Origin: Roseburia hominis | GTDB lineage: Bacteria > Bacillota > Clostridia > Lachnospirales > Lachnospiraceae | Direction of reading: 5' to 3' | Assembly: GCF_021531695.1 (NCBI RefSeq) | Contig: NZ_JADYUI010000001.1 | Span: 124,001 to 188,000, forward strand | Length of the DNA: 64,000 nucleotides | Shown: one piece after another, positions 7,524 through 16,073 of the stretch | How the letters are laid out: each line of letters begins with the position of its first letter | How positions within the stretch are numbered: position 1 is the stretch's first letter | Made by a program: the position numbers and the translations under genes | Notes under the pieces: model-generated | The model's input: the letters and a program-made list of their open reading frames with translations, nothing else | Database searches by the model: none | What the model was told of the DNA's origin: nothing

Positions 7524-9299
7524 TTAGTTGATTGTAGCATACTGGAAATGTTTTGTTCCGAATACGTCACTGTAAACGCCTGAAACGTTTGTCTTGCACA
7601 TATACAAATCATTGTAATAGTAAAGCGGAACAACTGCCCAGGTATCCATCAACATATCTTCTGCCTCATGCATCATAGCAACACGGCCTTCCAAATCTGT
7701 TGTAGTACGAATCTGATTAATAAGTTCATCATATTTTGTCCAATCCGGTGCTGCTGTATTAGATGGATCTTTACCAAACTGTGTATCGTTGTTTCCGGAA
7801 TCAGATGTAAAGATCTCTAACATGTTAATCGGATCACTGTAATCTGCAACCCAGCCACCTCTTGCGATAGAGAATGCGCCGGCTTTACGATCATTAATGA
7901 AGGTATCCCACTCTTCTGTCTTGATGTTACATTCAATACCAATAGAAGACCAGTCAGACTGAATTGCTTCTGCAATTGCCTGGTTACCGGAACCTTCATT
8001 TAATAAGAATTCAAGAGAAATCGGAGTATCTGCGCTTAACATACCTTGATCATCAAATTCATATCCAATGCTCTCTAATAATTCCTGAGCTTCTGCTTTT
8101 GCTGCCTCGAAATCATATTCCGCTGAGAAATATCCATTAGAATCTTTATCCGGATAATCATATTCATTTTCACGGAATACTCCACCATTACCATCGCTCA
8201 TTTCTTCCGGAACGAACGCTGTTGCAACGTGCTGACCTGTCTGACCGATATTGGTAACAATGTAATCACGATCAATCAAAATACCAAGTGCATGACGTAA
8301 AGTAGCTGCATCTTCTACTGACATACCATCAAACATATCTGCATTTACATTAAACTGAAGGTAATAATTTCCTAACTGATCTACAACATAGAAATCATCA
8401 TTATTAATAACAGACTGTACTTCATCAGTTGGTACTGTATCAATGAAATCAAGGTCACCTGCATTGTAAGCAGAGAAGATTGCTGTATCATCTGCAGATA
8501 ACATATACTCTAATTTTTCAAGCTTCACATTGTCTGCATCATAGTAATATGGGTTTTTGGTATATACCATAGACTCATTATGTTTCCATTCTGTACAGGT
8601 GAAAGCTCCGTTAGAAACGAATCCTGCTTCCTGGCACCATGCACCCGGATTTGTTCCATCCGCATTGGCTGCTTCTACTGCTGCCTGTGGAACCGGCATA
8701 AATGCAGGGAATGCACATAACTGAAGGAAATATGGACAAGGAGCATTTAAAGTAGCTGTCAATGTATTTCCATCTGCTTTTACATTGATTAAACCATCAT
8801 CTGCAGTTGCAAATACATCGAATAAGTAAGAATAGTCTGCTGCAGTTTCCGGATTTGCTGCTCTTTTCCAGGAATATTCAAAATCCGCTGCAGTAAGATC
8901 AGAACCATCGCTCCATTTCAAACCATCTTTTAAAGTAAATACATAAGTCAGACCATCTTCACTTACTGTGTAAGAATCACATAATGCAGGCTGTACTTCG
9001 CTGTTCTCATCAAAAACAAATAAACCAACAAAGCTGTTTGCTGCCAAAGCTGCACCATCTACACTACTGTTAAGTGCCGGATCCAATTTATCCGGTTCGC
9101 TGGCAAGGTTAATACGAAGTGTAGTTCCGTCAGAAGTAGAAGCTAAACCTTCTGTAGATGCTACGTCTTCTTTTGCGTCTGAACTGCTGTTTGCTGATGT
9201 ACCGGTGCTATCACTGCTGCTTGCTGAAGAACCACAACCGGCAAGCATGCTAACTGCCATAGCTGCCACTAACATCGCAGATACTAATTTCTTTTTCAT
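7524..9299 (-). CDS. oppA: Oligopeptide-binding lipoprotein OppA
   Basis: A 591-residue extracellular substrate-binding lipoprotein of the peptide/nickel (family 5) type. The signal peptide ends in the lipobox LAGC with the lipid-anchoring cysteine at residue 22, followed by a Ser/Thr/Asp-rich linker (to about 55). The domain begins TLRINLASEPDKLDPALNSS, the usual OppA strand, and contains the family stretch DGLTYVFTLKDGLKWSDG. It binds peptides and hands them to OppB/OppC. It is the last opp gene; a small hairpin (CATGC-TTTT-GCATG, 9337-9350) precedes it and may allow separate mRNA stability, as binding proteins are often made in excess. Confidence 0.93.
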   Translation of the reverse strand: MKKKLVSAMLVAAMAVSMLAGCGSSASSSDSTGTSANSSSDAKEDVASTEGLASTSDGTTLRINLASEPDKLDPALNSSVDGAALAANSFVGLFVFDENSEVQPALCDSYTVSEDGLTYVFTLKDGLKWSDGSDLTAADFEYSWKRAANPETAADYSYLFDVFATADDGLINVKADGNTLTATLNAPCPYFLQLCAFPAFMPVPQAAVEAANADGTNPGAWCQEAGFVSNGAFTCTEWKHNESMVYTKNPYYYDADNVKLEKLEYMLSADDTAIFSAYNAGDLDFIDTVPTDEVQSVINNDDFYVVDQLGNYYLQFNVNADMFDGMSVEDAATLRHALGILIDRDYIVTNIGQTGQHVATAFVPEEMSDGNGGVFRENEYDYPDKDSNGYFSAEYDFEAAKAEAQELLESIGYEFDDQGMLSADTPISLEFLLNEGSGNQAIAEAIQSDWSSIGIECNIKTEEWDTFINDRKAGAFSIARGGWVADYSDPINMLEIFTSDSGNNDTQFGKDPSNTAAPDWTKYDELINQIRTTTDLEGRVAMMHEAEDMLMDTWAVVPLYYYNDLYMCKTNVSGVYSDVFGTKHFQYATIN

Positions 9300-9357
9300 A
9301 ATAATTTTTCCTCCTTATTAGATACTATCTATTAAACATGCTTTTGCATGATTAATA

Positions 9358-10332
9358 CTACTTATTAAAACATGCCACCATATGACCATTTCCTCTGTCC
9401 TTTAAAGATGGACACTCTTTTGCACACTGCTCTGTTGCATAACGACATCTGGTCCGGAATGCACAGCCACTTGGCATATTCATCGGACTTGGCACATCGC
9501 CCTCTAATACAATACGCTGTCTTTCCTTTGCCATCTTTGGATCCGGCATCGGAATCGCGCTAAGCAAAGATTCTGTATATGGATGAATCGGATTTTCATT
9601 TAACTCATCTGCATCTGCAATCTCAACAATCTTACCAAGATACATAACCGCAATTCGGTCAGAAATATGATGTACAACCAAAAGATCATGCGCAACAAAT
9701 AAATATGCAATTCCAAGCTTATTCTGCAAGTCTTCAAACATATTGATGACCTGTGCCTGAATAGAAACATCCAGTGCAGATACCGGCTCATCACATACAA
9801 TAAACTTCGGGTTTACGGCAAGTGCTCTTGCTATACCGATACGCTGTCTCTGTCCACCGGAAAACTCATGCGCATAACGGGTTGCATGCTCTGCATTCAG
9901 TCCAACCAGTTCCATAAGTTCCAATATTTTTTCTCTTCGCTCTGCTTTTGTTTTATATAATTTATGTACATCCAGAGGCTCTCCGATAATATCCTCTACT
10001 GTCATACGTGGATTTAAGGAAGAATATGGATCCTGAAATACCATCTGCATCTCTTTTCGTAAAGATTTAATGTTTTTATCTGTAACCAATTCCCCATCAA
10101 AATAAACTTCTCCGGAGGTTGGCTTATATAACTGAAGTAAAGAACGACCAACCGTGGTCTTTCCACAACCGGATTCTCCAACCAGTCCCAATGTCTCCCC
10201 CGGCTTAATTGCAAAAGAAACACCATCCACTGCTTTTAAAGGAACTGTTTTTCCGAATCCTGTTTTTACCGGAAAATACTGTTTTAAATCTTTTACTTCT
10301 ACAATATATTCACTCTTGTTATTACTGCTCAT
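9358..10332 (-). CDS. oppF: Oligopeptide ABC transporter ATPase OppF
   Basis: A 324-residue cytoplasmic ATPase of the peptide importer. Walker [10 protein letters not shown] is at residues 52-60, the Q-loop is in [11 protein letters not shown] near 98-108, the signature [10 protein letters not shown] is near 157, Walker [13 protein letters not shown] is near 177, and the H-loop is in [10 protein letters not shown]. The C-terminus carries the oligopeptide/dipeptide transporter extension with a cysteine cluster ([14 protein letters not shown]). It pairs with OppD and overlaps its 3' end by 11 bases, so the two are co-translated. Confidence 0.93.
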   Translation of the reverse strand: MSSNNKSEYIVEVKDLKQYFPVKTGFGKTVPLKAVDGVSFAIKPGETLGLVGESGCGKTTVGRSLLQLYKPTSGEVYFDGELVTDKNIKSLRKEMQMVFQDPYSSLNPRMTVEDIIGEPLDVHKLYKTKAERREKILELMELVGLNAEHATRYAHEFSGGQRQRIGIARALAVNPKFIVCDEPVSALDVSIQAQVINMFEDLQNKLGIAYLFVAHDLLVVHHISDRIAVMYLGKIVEIADADELNENPIHPYTESLLSAIPMPDPKMAKERQRIVLEGDVPSPMNMPSGCAFRTRCRYATEQCAKECPSLKDRGNGHMVACFNK

Positions 10333-11332
10333 TCTTCATACCTCCGTTTTCGGCTTCATACTGAGCTTTTACATTCATCCAGCAGCTTGCCAGATGTGTA
10401 CTGCTTACTCTTATTTCTTCCGGAACAGTATCCAGACAAATCTTCATTGCCTTATCACAACGGGTGCAGAATGCACAGCCCTTTGGCATATTAAGCAGAT
10501 TGATTGGTGTACCACCAATCGGAACCAGACGTTCCTTCATACGTTCCACACTTGGAATGGAACGAAGTAATCCCTTCGTATATTCATGACACGGACGATA
10601 GAAAATATCTTCTGCCGTTCCACGTTCGCAGACACGTCCGCCATACATAACAATAATTTCATCACACATATCTGCAATAACACCAAGGTCATGCGTTACC
10701 ATGATAATTGCCATCCCAAGCTTTTTCTGTAATTCCTGCATTAACTCTAAAATCTGTGCCTGAATCGTAACATCAAGTGCAGTCGTCGGCTCATCGGCAA
10801 TTAAGATATCCGGCTCACAGGCAAGCGCCATCGCAATCATGACACGTTGACGCATACCACCGGACAATTCATGTGGATACTGTTTCAAACGCTTTTTCGG
10901 CTCATTCACACCAACCAGCTCAAGCATCTCTACTGCACGCGCTTTTGCCTGTTCTTTTGTTCTGTCTGTATGAAGTAAAATTGCCTCCATCAACTGATTT
11001 CCAATGGTATAAACCGGATTCAAACTGGTCATCGGATCCTGAAAGATAATAGAACATTTCTCGCCACGGAACTTCTGCATCTGCTTCTTATCCCATTTTG
11101 TAATGTCTTCCCCTTTATACAGGACTTCACCGCTTGTAATTTTACCGGTATCTGCAAGAATCTGCATAATGGAATATGCCGTAACACTCTTACCGGAACC
11201 ACTTTCTCCTACAATACCTAATGTTTTCCCCGGTTCCAAAGTGAAAGAAACACCGTTTACCGCTTTTACCTCACCGGAATCTGTGAAAAATGATGTATGT
11301 AAATCTTTAACTTCTAATATATACTCGCTCAC
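10322..11332 (-). CDS. oppD: Oligopeptide ABC transporter ATPase OppD
   Basis: A 336-residue ATPase forming the heterodimer with OppF. Walker A GESGSGKS is near residue 40, the Q-loop lies in [12 protein letters not shown], the signature is [10 protein letters not shown], Walker B is [12 protein letters not shown] and the H-loop is in [10 protein letters not shown]. The C-terminal extension again has a cysteine pattern ([14 protein letters not shown]), standard for the family. The gene lies 14 bases after oppC and overlaps oppF. Confidence 0.93.
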   Translation of the reverse strand: MSEYILEVKDLHTSFFTDSGEVKAVNGVSFTLEPGKTLGIVGESGSGKSVTAYSIMQILADTGKITSGEVLYKGEDITKWDKKQMQKFRGEKCSIIFQDPMTSLNPVYTIGNQLMEAILLHTDRTKEQAKARAVEMLELVGVNEPKKRLKQYPHELSGGMRQRVMIAMALACEPDILIADEPTTALDVTIQAQILELMQELQKKLGMAIIMVTHDLGVIADMCDEIIVMYGGRVCERGTAEDIFYRPCHEYTKGLLRSIPSVERMKERLVPIGGTPINLLNMPKGCAFCTRCDKAMKICLDTVPEEIRVSSTHLASCWMNVKAQYEAENGGMKNEQ

Positions 11333-11346
11333 TGTATCTGCCTCCC

Positions 11347-12420
11347 TTATTTCTTAAGCTTCGGATCAAATGCATCACGAAGTCCGTCACCCAATAAGTT
11401 AAATGCCAATACGATTAATACAATCGTAAGTGCCGGGAAAATCATCTTATATGGATAACTTGCAAGTCCACCACGTGCGGAATTTGCCAGAGAACCAAGA
11501 GATGGCATCGGAATCTGTACACCAAGCCCTAAGAAACTCAGATAACTCTCCGTAAAGATTGCTGACGGAATCTGTAATGCTGTTGAAATAATGATAACAG
11601 AAAGACAGTTCGGTAAAATATGGGTGCGGATAATTCTGCTTGCCGGTGTACCAATGGCTTTTGACGCCAGTACATAATCATTCTGCTTAATCGTAAGAAT
11701 CTGACCACGTACCAGACGTGCCATACCTACCCAGTAAAGCAAAGCATAAACTACGAACAACGACAGCATGTTACTTCCAAGCTTTGCCAGAACGGTTCCT
11801 TTAATTGCCTCCCCCAGTGTCGCACCAAGAACAACACTTAACAGGATAACCATAAGAGTATCCGGCAGGGAATAAATAATATCTACAATTCGCATCATGA
11901 TAAGGTCAACTTTACCGCCCGCATAACCGGCTATGGAACCATATAATACACCGATTACCAAAACAATAACACTGGCAAATAAACCTACACATAAAGAAAC
12001 TCTCGTTCCATAAACAACACGAATAAAATAATCACGGCACTGTTCATCTGTTCCAAAAATATGTGGAAATACTTTACCACCTTTATCAATGTAGCTTTGT
12101 TCCATTTTAGAATAAGTAAATGGTTTTAAATTCTTCGCTGTCTTATCTCTTACGCCATCTACTGTAATAATTTCTGAATATTTGTATGGTACAACCTTTG
12201 GTGCAAAAATGATAACCAGCAAAATGAGTATCAGAACAACAATACTTATCATTGCAAGCGGATTTTTCTTAAGACGTCTCATACCATCTTTAAAAAAGGT
12301 GGTAGATTCGCTCATAACATCCTGCTGCTTCTTTTCTTCTTCTGTCGCTAATTCAAACTTGCTTACATCAATCTGCGCACTTAGTATATTTTTCTTCGGC
12401 ATTCCACTTTCGTTTGACAT
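11347..12420 (-). CDS. oppC: Oligopeptide ABC transporter permease OppC
   Basis: A 357-residue inner-membrane permease. A long cytoplasmic N-terminus (residues 1-50) leads to the first span (ISIVVLILILLVIIFAP). A periplasm-facing segment containing HIFGTDEQCRDYFIRVVYG follows, the usual OppC motif preceding the transport domain, then five more spans with the permease EAA loop around ASKAIGTPASRIIRTHILPN. It forms the channel with OppB. It lies 11 bases after oppB in the same operon. Confidence 0.92.
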   Translation of the reverse strand: MSNESGMPKKNILSAQIDVSKFELATEEEKKQQDVMSESTTFFKDGMRRLKKNPLAMISIVVLILILLVIIFAPKVVPYKYSEIITVDGVRDKTAKNLKPFTYSKMEQSYIDKGGKVFPHIFGTDEQCRDYFIRVVYGTRVSLCVGLFASVIVLVIGVLYGSIAGYAGGKVDLIMMRIVDIIYSLPDTLMVILLSVVLGATLGEAIKGTVLAKLGSNMLSLFVVYALLYWVGMARLVRGQILTIKQNDYVLASKAIGTPASRIIRTHILPNCLSVIIISTALQIPSAIFTESYLSFLGLGVQIPMPSLGSLANSARGGLASYPYKMIFPALTIVLIVLAFNLLGDGLRDAFDPKLKK

Positions 12421-12431
12421 TTCAAATCCTC

Positions 12432-13343
12432 CTACTCTAAGCTGATTCTTGGATCAATAAGTTTGTATGCAATATCAGTAAGCAGATTTGCAAAGACCAT
12501 GATTGTTGCAAGGAACAAGGTTGTTGCCATAATCATCGTATAATCACGGTTTGAAATACAGGATACAAACTTTTCTCCCAATCCACCAATCGTAAAGATG
12601 TTCTCTACAACCATGGAACCGGTAATAATAAAAGCAATTTCAGGTCCAATATAAGTAACAACCGGAATTAACGCATTTCTGAGCGCATGCTTAAAAATTA
12701 CCTTTCGCTGGGAAACTCCCTTTGCTCTTGCAGTTCTTACATAATCCTGTCCAAGAACATCCAGCATACTCGTTTTTGTCAATCTTGTAATGTATGCCAT
12801 CGGATATAATGATAAAGAAATAACCGGCAATAAATAATTATGAGACTGTGAACTCCATACCTGTACCCAGCCAAGCTTGATACAGAAGAAATATAATAAG
12901 AACGTTGCTAAAACGAAACTAGGCATTGCCGTCATAAGTGTTGTAAAAAATACGATCAAACGATCCGGCCATTTATTACGCATCAATGCTGCAATACTGC
13001 CGAGCACCACACCAAAGATAACAGAAATAAGAAGTGCCATTCCACCAAGTTTTGCACTCACTGCGAAACTGGAAAACAATGTTTTTCCAATATCACGTCC
13101 GGTTTTTAAACTCACACCCCAGTCACCATGTAACACATTCTTCATGTAAATTACATACTGTTCTACTAATGGTTTATCCAGATTGTATCGCTTCTCCAAC
13201 ACTGCTCTTACTTCCGGTGTCGTTGCTTTTTCGGAATCGAATGGTCCTCCCGGAATTGCATTCATTGCGAAGAAAGTTATGATACTGATAACAAATATCG
13301 TCACAATTGCAAGACCAATTCTTTTTACAATATACTTGCTCAA
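12432..13343 (-). CDS. oppB: Oligopeptide ABC transporter permease OppB
   Basis: A 303-residue permease with six predicted spans, beginning MSKYIVKRIGLAIVTIFVIS. The EAA loop is in YVRTARAKGVSQRKVIFKHA, and the C-terminal LTDIAYKLIDPRI is characteristic of the DppB/OppB family. The first gene of the operon, it starts with TTG at 13343, nine bases after AAGGAG; no in-frame ATG nearby fits the family start better. Expression depends on the promoter near 13.56 kb and on passing the leader terminator at 13424-13463. Confidence 0.92.
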   Translation of the reverse strand: MSKYIVKRIGLAIVTIFVISIITFFAMNAIPGGPFDSEKATTPEVRAVLEKRYNLDKPLVEQYVIYMKNVLHGDWGVSLKTGRDIGKTLFSSFAVSAKLGGMALLISVIFGVVLGSIAALMRNKWPDRLIVFFTTLMTAMPSFVLATFLLYFFCIKLGWVQVWSSQSHNYLLPVISLSLYPMAYITRLTKTSMLDVLGQDYVRTARAKGVSQRKVIFKHALRNALIPVVTYIGPEIAFIITGSMVVENIFTIGGLGEKFVSCISNRDYTMIMATTLFLATIMVFANLLTDIAYKLIDPRISLE

Positions 13344-13423
13344 AATTATCCACTCCTTAATAGTATTAAAAAAATATTTCTATGTCCGTCTGTCGTATAC
13401 GATTGTCTTTTTCCTGGTCTGGC

Positions 13424-13463
13424 AAAAAAAAGGGAATGCATAGTACAACCTATACACTCCCTT
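13424..13463 (-). terminator. Intrinsic terminator in the opp leader
   Basis: On the minus strand, AAGGGAGTGTATAG and CTATGCATTCCCTT form a 14-position stem with one or two mismatches, followed directly by eight T residues. It lies between the opp promoter and oppB, about 80 bases ahead of the oppB start, so it must be bypassed for operon expression. This is the arrangement of an attenuator. Confidence 0.75.
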
Positions 13464-13543
13464 GTGTCATACCCTACTCTAAAACCAAAATACACTCTGT
13501 TCTTGATTTCAAAAAAACAAATCTCTTAAACAAACTTTACATA
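13464..13543 (-). promoter_or_regulatory. opp leader with alternative pairing segment
   Basis: The transcribed leader carries GAGTGTAT (13497-13490), an exact copy of eight bases in the 5' arm of the following terminator (13459-13452). It can pair with the terminator's 3' arm (ATGCATTC) using two G-U pairs, forming a competing antiterminator. No T-box sequence or known riboswitch core was recognised. Confidence 0.45.
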
Positions 13544-13549
13544 ACCGAA

Positions 13550-13578
13550 AGTTTAAAACCTTTTGCTTCATCTGTCAA
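13550..13578 (-). promoter_or_regulatory. Promoter of the opp operon
   Basis: On the minus strand, TTGACA (13578-13573), a 17-base spacer and TAAACT (13555-13550) make a near-consensus vegetative promoter about 210 bases ahead of oppB. Between it and the gene ending at 13814, the sequence is AT-rich with no other clear signal. Confidence 0.8.
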
Positions 13579-13813
13579 GATTTATTTTTCAATTTTTCTT
13601 TCCTTAAAGCCCTTGTATTCTGGGACTTTTACATTATCTCATCTTGTGATATTATAAGTTTTTTTGCATATGTATGCATGCTTATACTTCCCATAACTTT
13701 ATTTTTCGTTGTTTTTTTAATGCATTTTTTACATTTATTCATTTTTCATTCTTACAAATTCTAATTTGCATTATATATAGGAAGATTCTCATTCAAAAAT
13801 TTCTTTTTGATTT

Positions 13814-15535
13814 TTATTCCACCAGCGACTTCAGACTTTCTTTTACGTGATTTGCCGCATCCAGAATCACCTGAGTAGAAGCTGCGATTTCTTCTGCAGA
13901 AGCTGCCAGATTCTGGGTCCTGTCATTCACTGCATGCACAATTTCCATTAATTTCTGTGTATCATCTGCAATAGACGCAACAGACTGCAAAATCTCAATC
14001 TGGCTCTCGTTGCTCTTATTTGCTGTATCTCTTGAATTGGTTGCAAGATTATTAATCTCATCTGCGACAACTGCAAAACCACGTCCGGCTTCTCCGGCTC
14101 TTGCTGCTTCGATACTTGCGTTTAAAGCGAGAAGATTTGTCTGAGATGCAATAGAAACAACTTCTTCATTATTTCTCGTAAGTTCCTTTAACAATTCTGC
14201 AATCTCATCCATGGCTGTACCAAGTTTCTCACAAAATGTAAACACGTCCTGCATATCACCGGAAATACCTGTACTCTCATTCGCATTATTTTCATTTCCT
14301 GCTGCCATATCATCTACCGACTGATACAGTGTTGCAAATTCCTCATTAATAACACCAATCGTATCCAAGATTCTCTGATGCTGCTCTTCCAACAGTTCCT
14401 TTTTACTCTCAATCTCAGTTTCCAGTTCCTTTGCTTTTTCTTTCTCTACTTCTACTTCGTGTTTAATATAATGCACACAGTTTTCTTTGTTATTAAATCC
14501 ATTAAAAATTGCCACCGCCATTTCTTTACAGGTGTTGTATCCACAGGCAGCACAATTGATTCCTCTTGACTCCTTTGTTGTCTTATTCATGGATGCAAAT
14601 ACTTCTTCCAGCTGCCTTTCATCCGGCATCTGATGCGTACACTGTGCAGAGCGATCCGTATATTTTCTTAAATAATCCTCTAATTTCAAATGTTCAAACT
14701 GTTTATTCAATTTCTTCAACCGTTGTTTCGGCGAAAGCTTCTTTGCCCATGCATTCATTCCTTTATCTTTTTTGCATTCCTCACGAATCTTAAGTAATGC
14801 ATAAAGTGCATCATCATTCTCCTCTTTTTCCGGTTCAATTCCCGTTCCATAAAGACATCCCTGCCCACAATTTAACGCATCAATAAACAGGTAAGGTGTC
14901 TTATCCTCTGCAATTTTATTCTTGTTTTTTTCAAGATATTCATACATATGCTTTTCGCCTTCTATCTGACGAATAAATACACTTTCCCCAAGGAACCAGT
15001 ATACATTTTCCTTCAATCCACCCGGAGTCGGATAAATAGAACCCAGTCCATATTCTATCTCGTCTGTGCAGTTTGGACCGGAAATCTTATGTTCTTTTAT
15101 ATATTTCATCAAATGATCAAATGTTACATTATAGGAAATATAGTCTCCATTATTGGGATCGTCAATTTCCTGCTTCTTTGCAATGCACGGACTGATAAAG
15201 GCAAGCTTATCCGTAACTCCCATTTCCTTTTTTGCATAAATTGCTGCGCACATAACCGGACTCTGCACCGGGAAAAGCTTTGGGATCAGACTTGGGATAT
15301 AACGTTCAATATAGCCTACTACTGCAGGACATGGCTGAGAAATTCCACCCTTAAAATCATATTGATTAATATAATTCAGATATCCCCATGTCGTAATATC
15401 TGCGCCAAAAGAAACGTTGATCATGCGGTTTACTCCGAGTTGTTTCAAACCACCTAATACTCTTTCATATTCATTCGGATAATTTGCACGAAATGCCGGT
15501 GCAATTAAAATAGAGATTTTCTCTCCTTTTTTCAA
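13814..15535 (-). CDS. [FeFe]-hydrogenase-like / chemoreceptor-signalling fusion (main part)
   Basis: A 573-residue stretch from the first usable codon (TTG 15535) after an in-frame TGA. Residues 1-260 resemble the [FeFe]-hydrogenase catalytic domain with the three H-cluster regions in altered form: [20 protein letters not shown] and [13 protein letters not shown]. Near 335-365 is a four-cysteine iron-sulfur module ([12 protein letters not shown], then NCVHY). A coiled coil then leads to a methyl-accepting-type signalling domain ([20 protein letters not shown]). There is no transmembrane segment, so it is probably a soluble sensor. The TTG lacks a convincing ribosome binding site, and the 14 codons upstream ([14 protein letters not shown]) are in frame and look native, so this and the next feature were one gene of about 649 codons. 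Confidence 0.75.
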   Translation of the reverse strand: MKKGEKISILIAPAFRANYPNEYERVLGGLKQLGVNRMINVSFGADITTWGYLNYINQYDFKGGISQPCPAVVGYIERYIPSLIPKLFPVQSPVMCAAIYAKKEMGVTDKLAFISPCIAKKQEIDDPNNGDYISYNVTFDHLMKYIKEHKISGPNCTDEIEYGLGSIYPTPGGLKENVYWFLGESVFIRQIEGEKHMYEYLEKNKNKIAEDKTPYLFIDALNCGQGCLYGTGIEPEKEENDDALYALLKIREECKKDKGMNAWAKKLSPKQRLKKLNKQFEHLKLEDYLRKYTDRSAQCTHQMPDERQLEEVFASMNKTTKESRGINCAACGYNTCKEMAVAIFNGFNNKENCVHYIKHEVEVEKEKAKELETEIESKKELLEEQHQRILDTIGVINEEFATLYQSVDDMAAGNENNANESTGISGDMQDVFTFCEKLGTAMDEIAELLKELTRNNEEVVSIASQTNLLALNASIEAARAGEAGRGFAVVADEINNLATNSRDTANKSNESQIEILQSVASIADDTQKLMEIVHAVNDRTQNLAASAEEIAASTQVILDAANHVKESLKSLVE

Positions 15536-15577
15536 ATCTTCAAAGAAGCGCTCAGTATCATCGAGATATTCTCTGGC

Positions 15578-15580
15578 TCA
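15578..15580 (-). other. In-frame TGA inside the sensor gene
   Basis: Reading minus-strand codons 15583-15563 gives CAT TGA GCC AGA GAA TAT CTC. The frame is unbroken on both sides, so a single base change (for example GGA to TGA) explains the interruption. TGA is an ordinary stop elsewhere in the window, so general recoding is unlikely. Confidence 0.8.
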
Positions 15581-15763
15581 ATGCTCACATGCATCAAAAC
15601 ATGCTCCGCATGCAACACACTTATCCGGATCTACTGAGATACGCTTTTTCCCATCTTCTTCTTCTGCAATACAGGCTCCAATACAGCTGCAGACACTGAT
15701 GCAACGGTTACAGCCAATACAATTATCATTCGTAAATACCAACGAGTTCTGCTTTTGTGCCAT
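15578..15763 (-). CDS. Ferredoxin-like N-terminal module ending at in-frame TGA
   Basis: A 61-residue product starting at ATG 15763, with AGAGGAGG eight bases upstream; a longer reading from 15790 lacks this support. It has two cysteine clusters (CIGCNRCISVC and CVACGACFDAC) able to bind two [4Fe-4S] clusters. It ends CEH, then TGA, then continues in the same frame as [12 protein letters not shown] of the hydrogenase-like protein. The module is therefore the amino end of that sensor, cut off by one stop codon. Alone it would be a minimal ferredoxin. Confidence 0.75.
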   Translation of the reverse strand: MAQKQNSLVFTNDNCIGCNRCISVCSCIGACIAEEEDGKKRISVDPDKCVACGACFDACEH

Positions 15764-15805
15764 AATAATTCCTCCTCTAATCCCAAGCAATACGATTATT
15801 AATAT

Positions 15806-15834
15806 ATTATATCATTGATTGGATTAGAAGGCAA
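15806..15834 (-). promoter_or_regulatory. Promoter of the ferredoxin/hydrogenase-like gene
   Basis: On the minus strand, TTGCCT (15834-15829), a 17-base spacer and TATAAT (15811-15806) lie about 40 bases ahead of the ATG at 15763. The remainder of the gap to asnB (15835-16073) is AT-rich. It contains a weak plus-strand promoter candidate for asnB (TTGCAT near 16013, CATAAA about 17 bases later) and nothing else recognisable. Confidence 0.65.
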
Positions 15835-16073
15835 ATTTTGTGCATTTTTACTTTTTTCTTGCTATTTTTTCTATTTTTCGTTTATTTTTTTCAAATTCAA
15901 AATAAATATCTCAAATTATTTCTCTTTCAGACACAATCGCAAAATGACTTGTGCTCCATTTTTGGCAGGTAAATAATTCGGGCTTAGGATTTTATAAGGA
16001 AATGAAAAAAATTTGCATTTTTTCTTTCTTACTTTCATAAATTCTTGATAAATACAAGAAAAGCAGGTGCTTT

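Noticed and set aside
15578-15580. Selenocysteine codon as the favoured explanation of the TGA
   Set aside because: No convincing SECIS-like stem-loop follows at the usual distance, and the surrounding residues (CEH-x-AREYLDD) are not a known selenocysteine site; kept only as a possibility.
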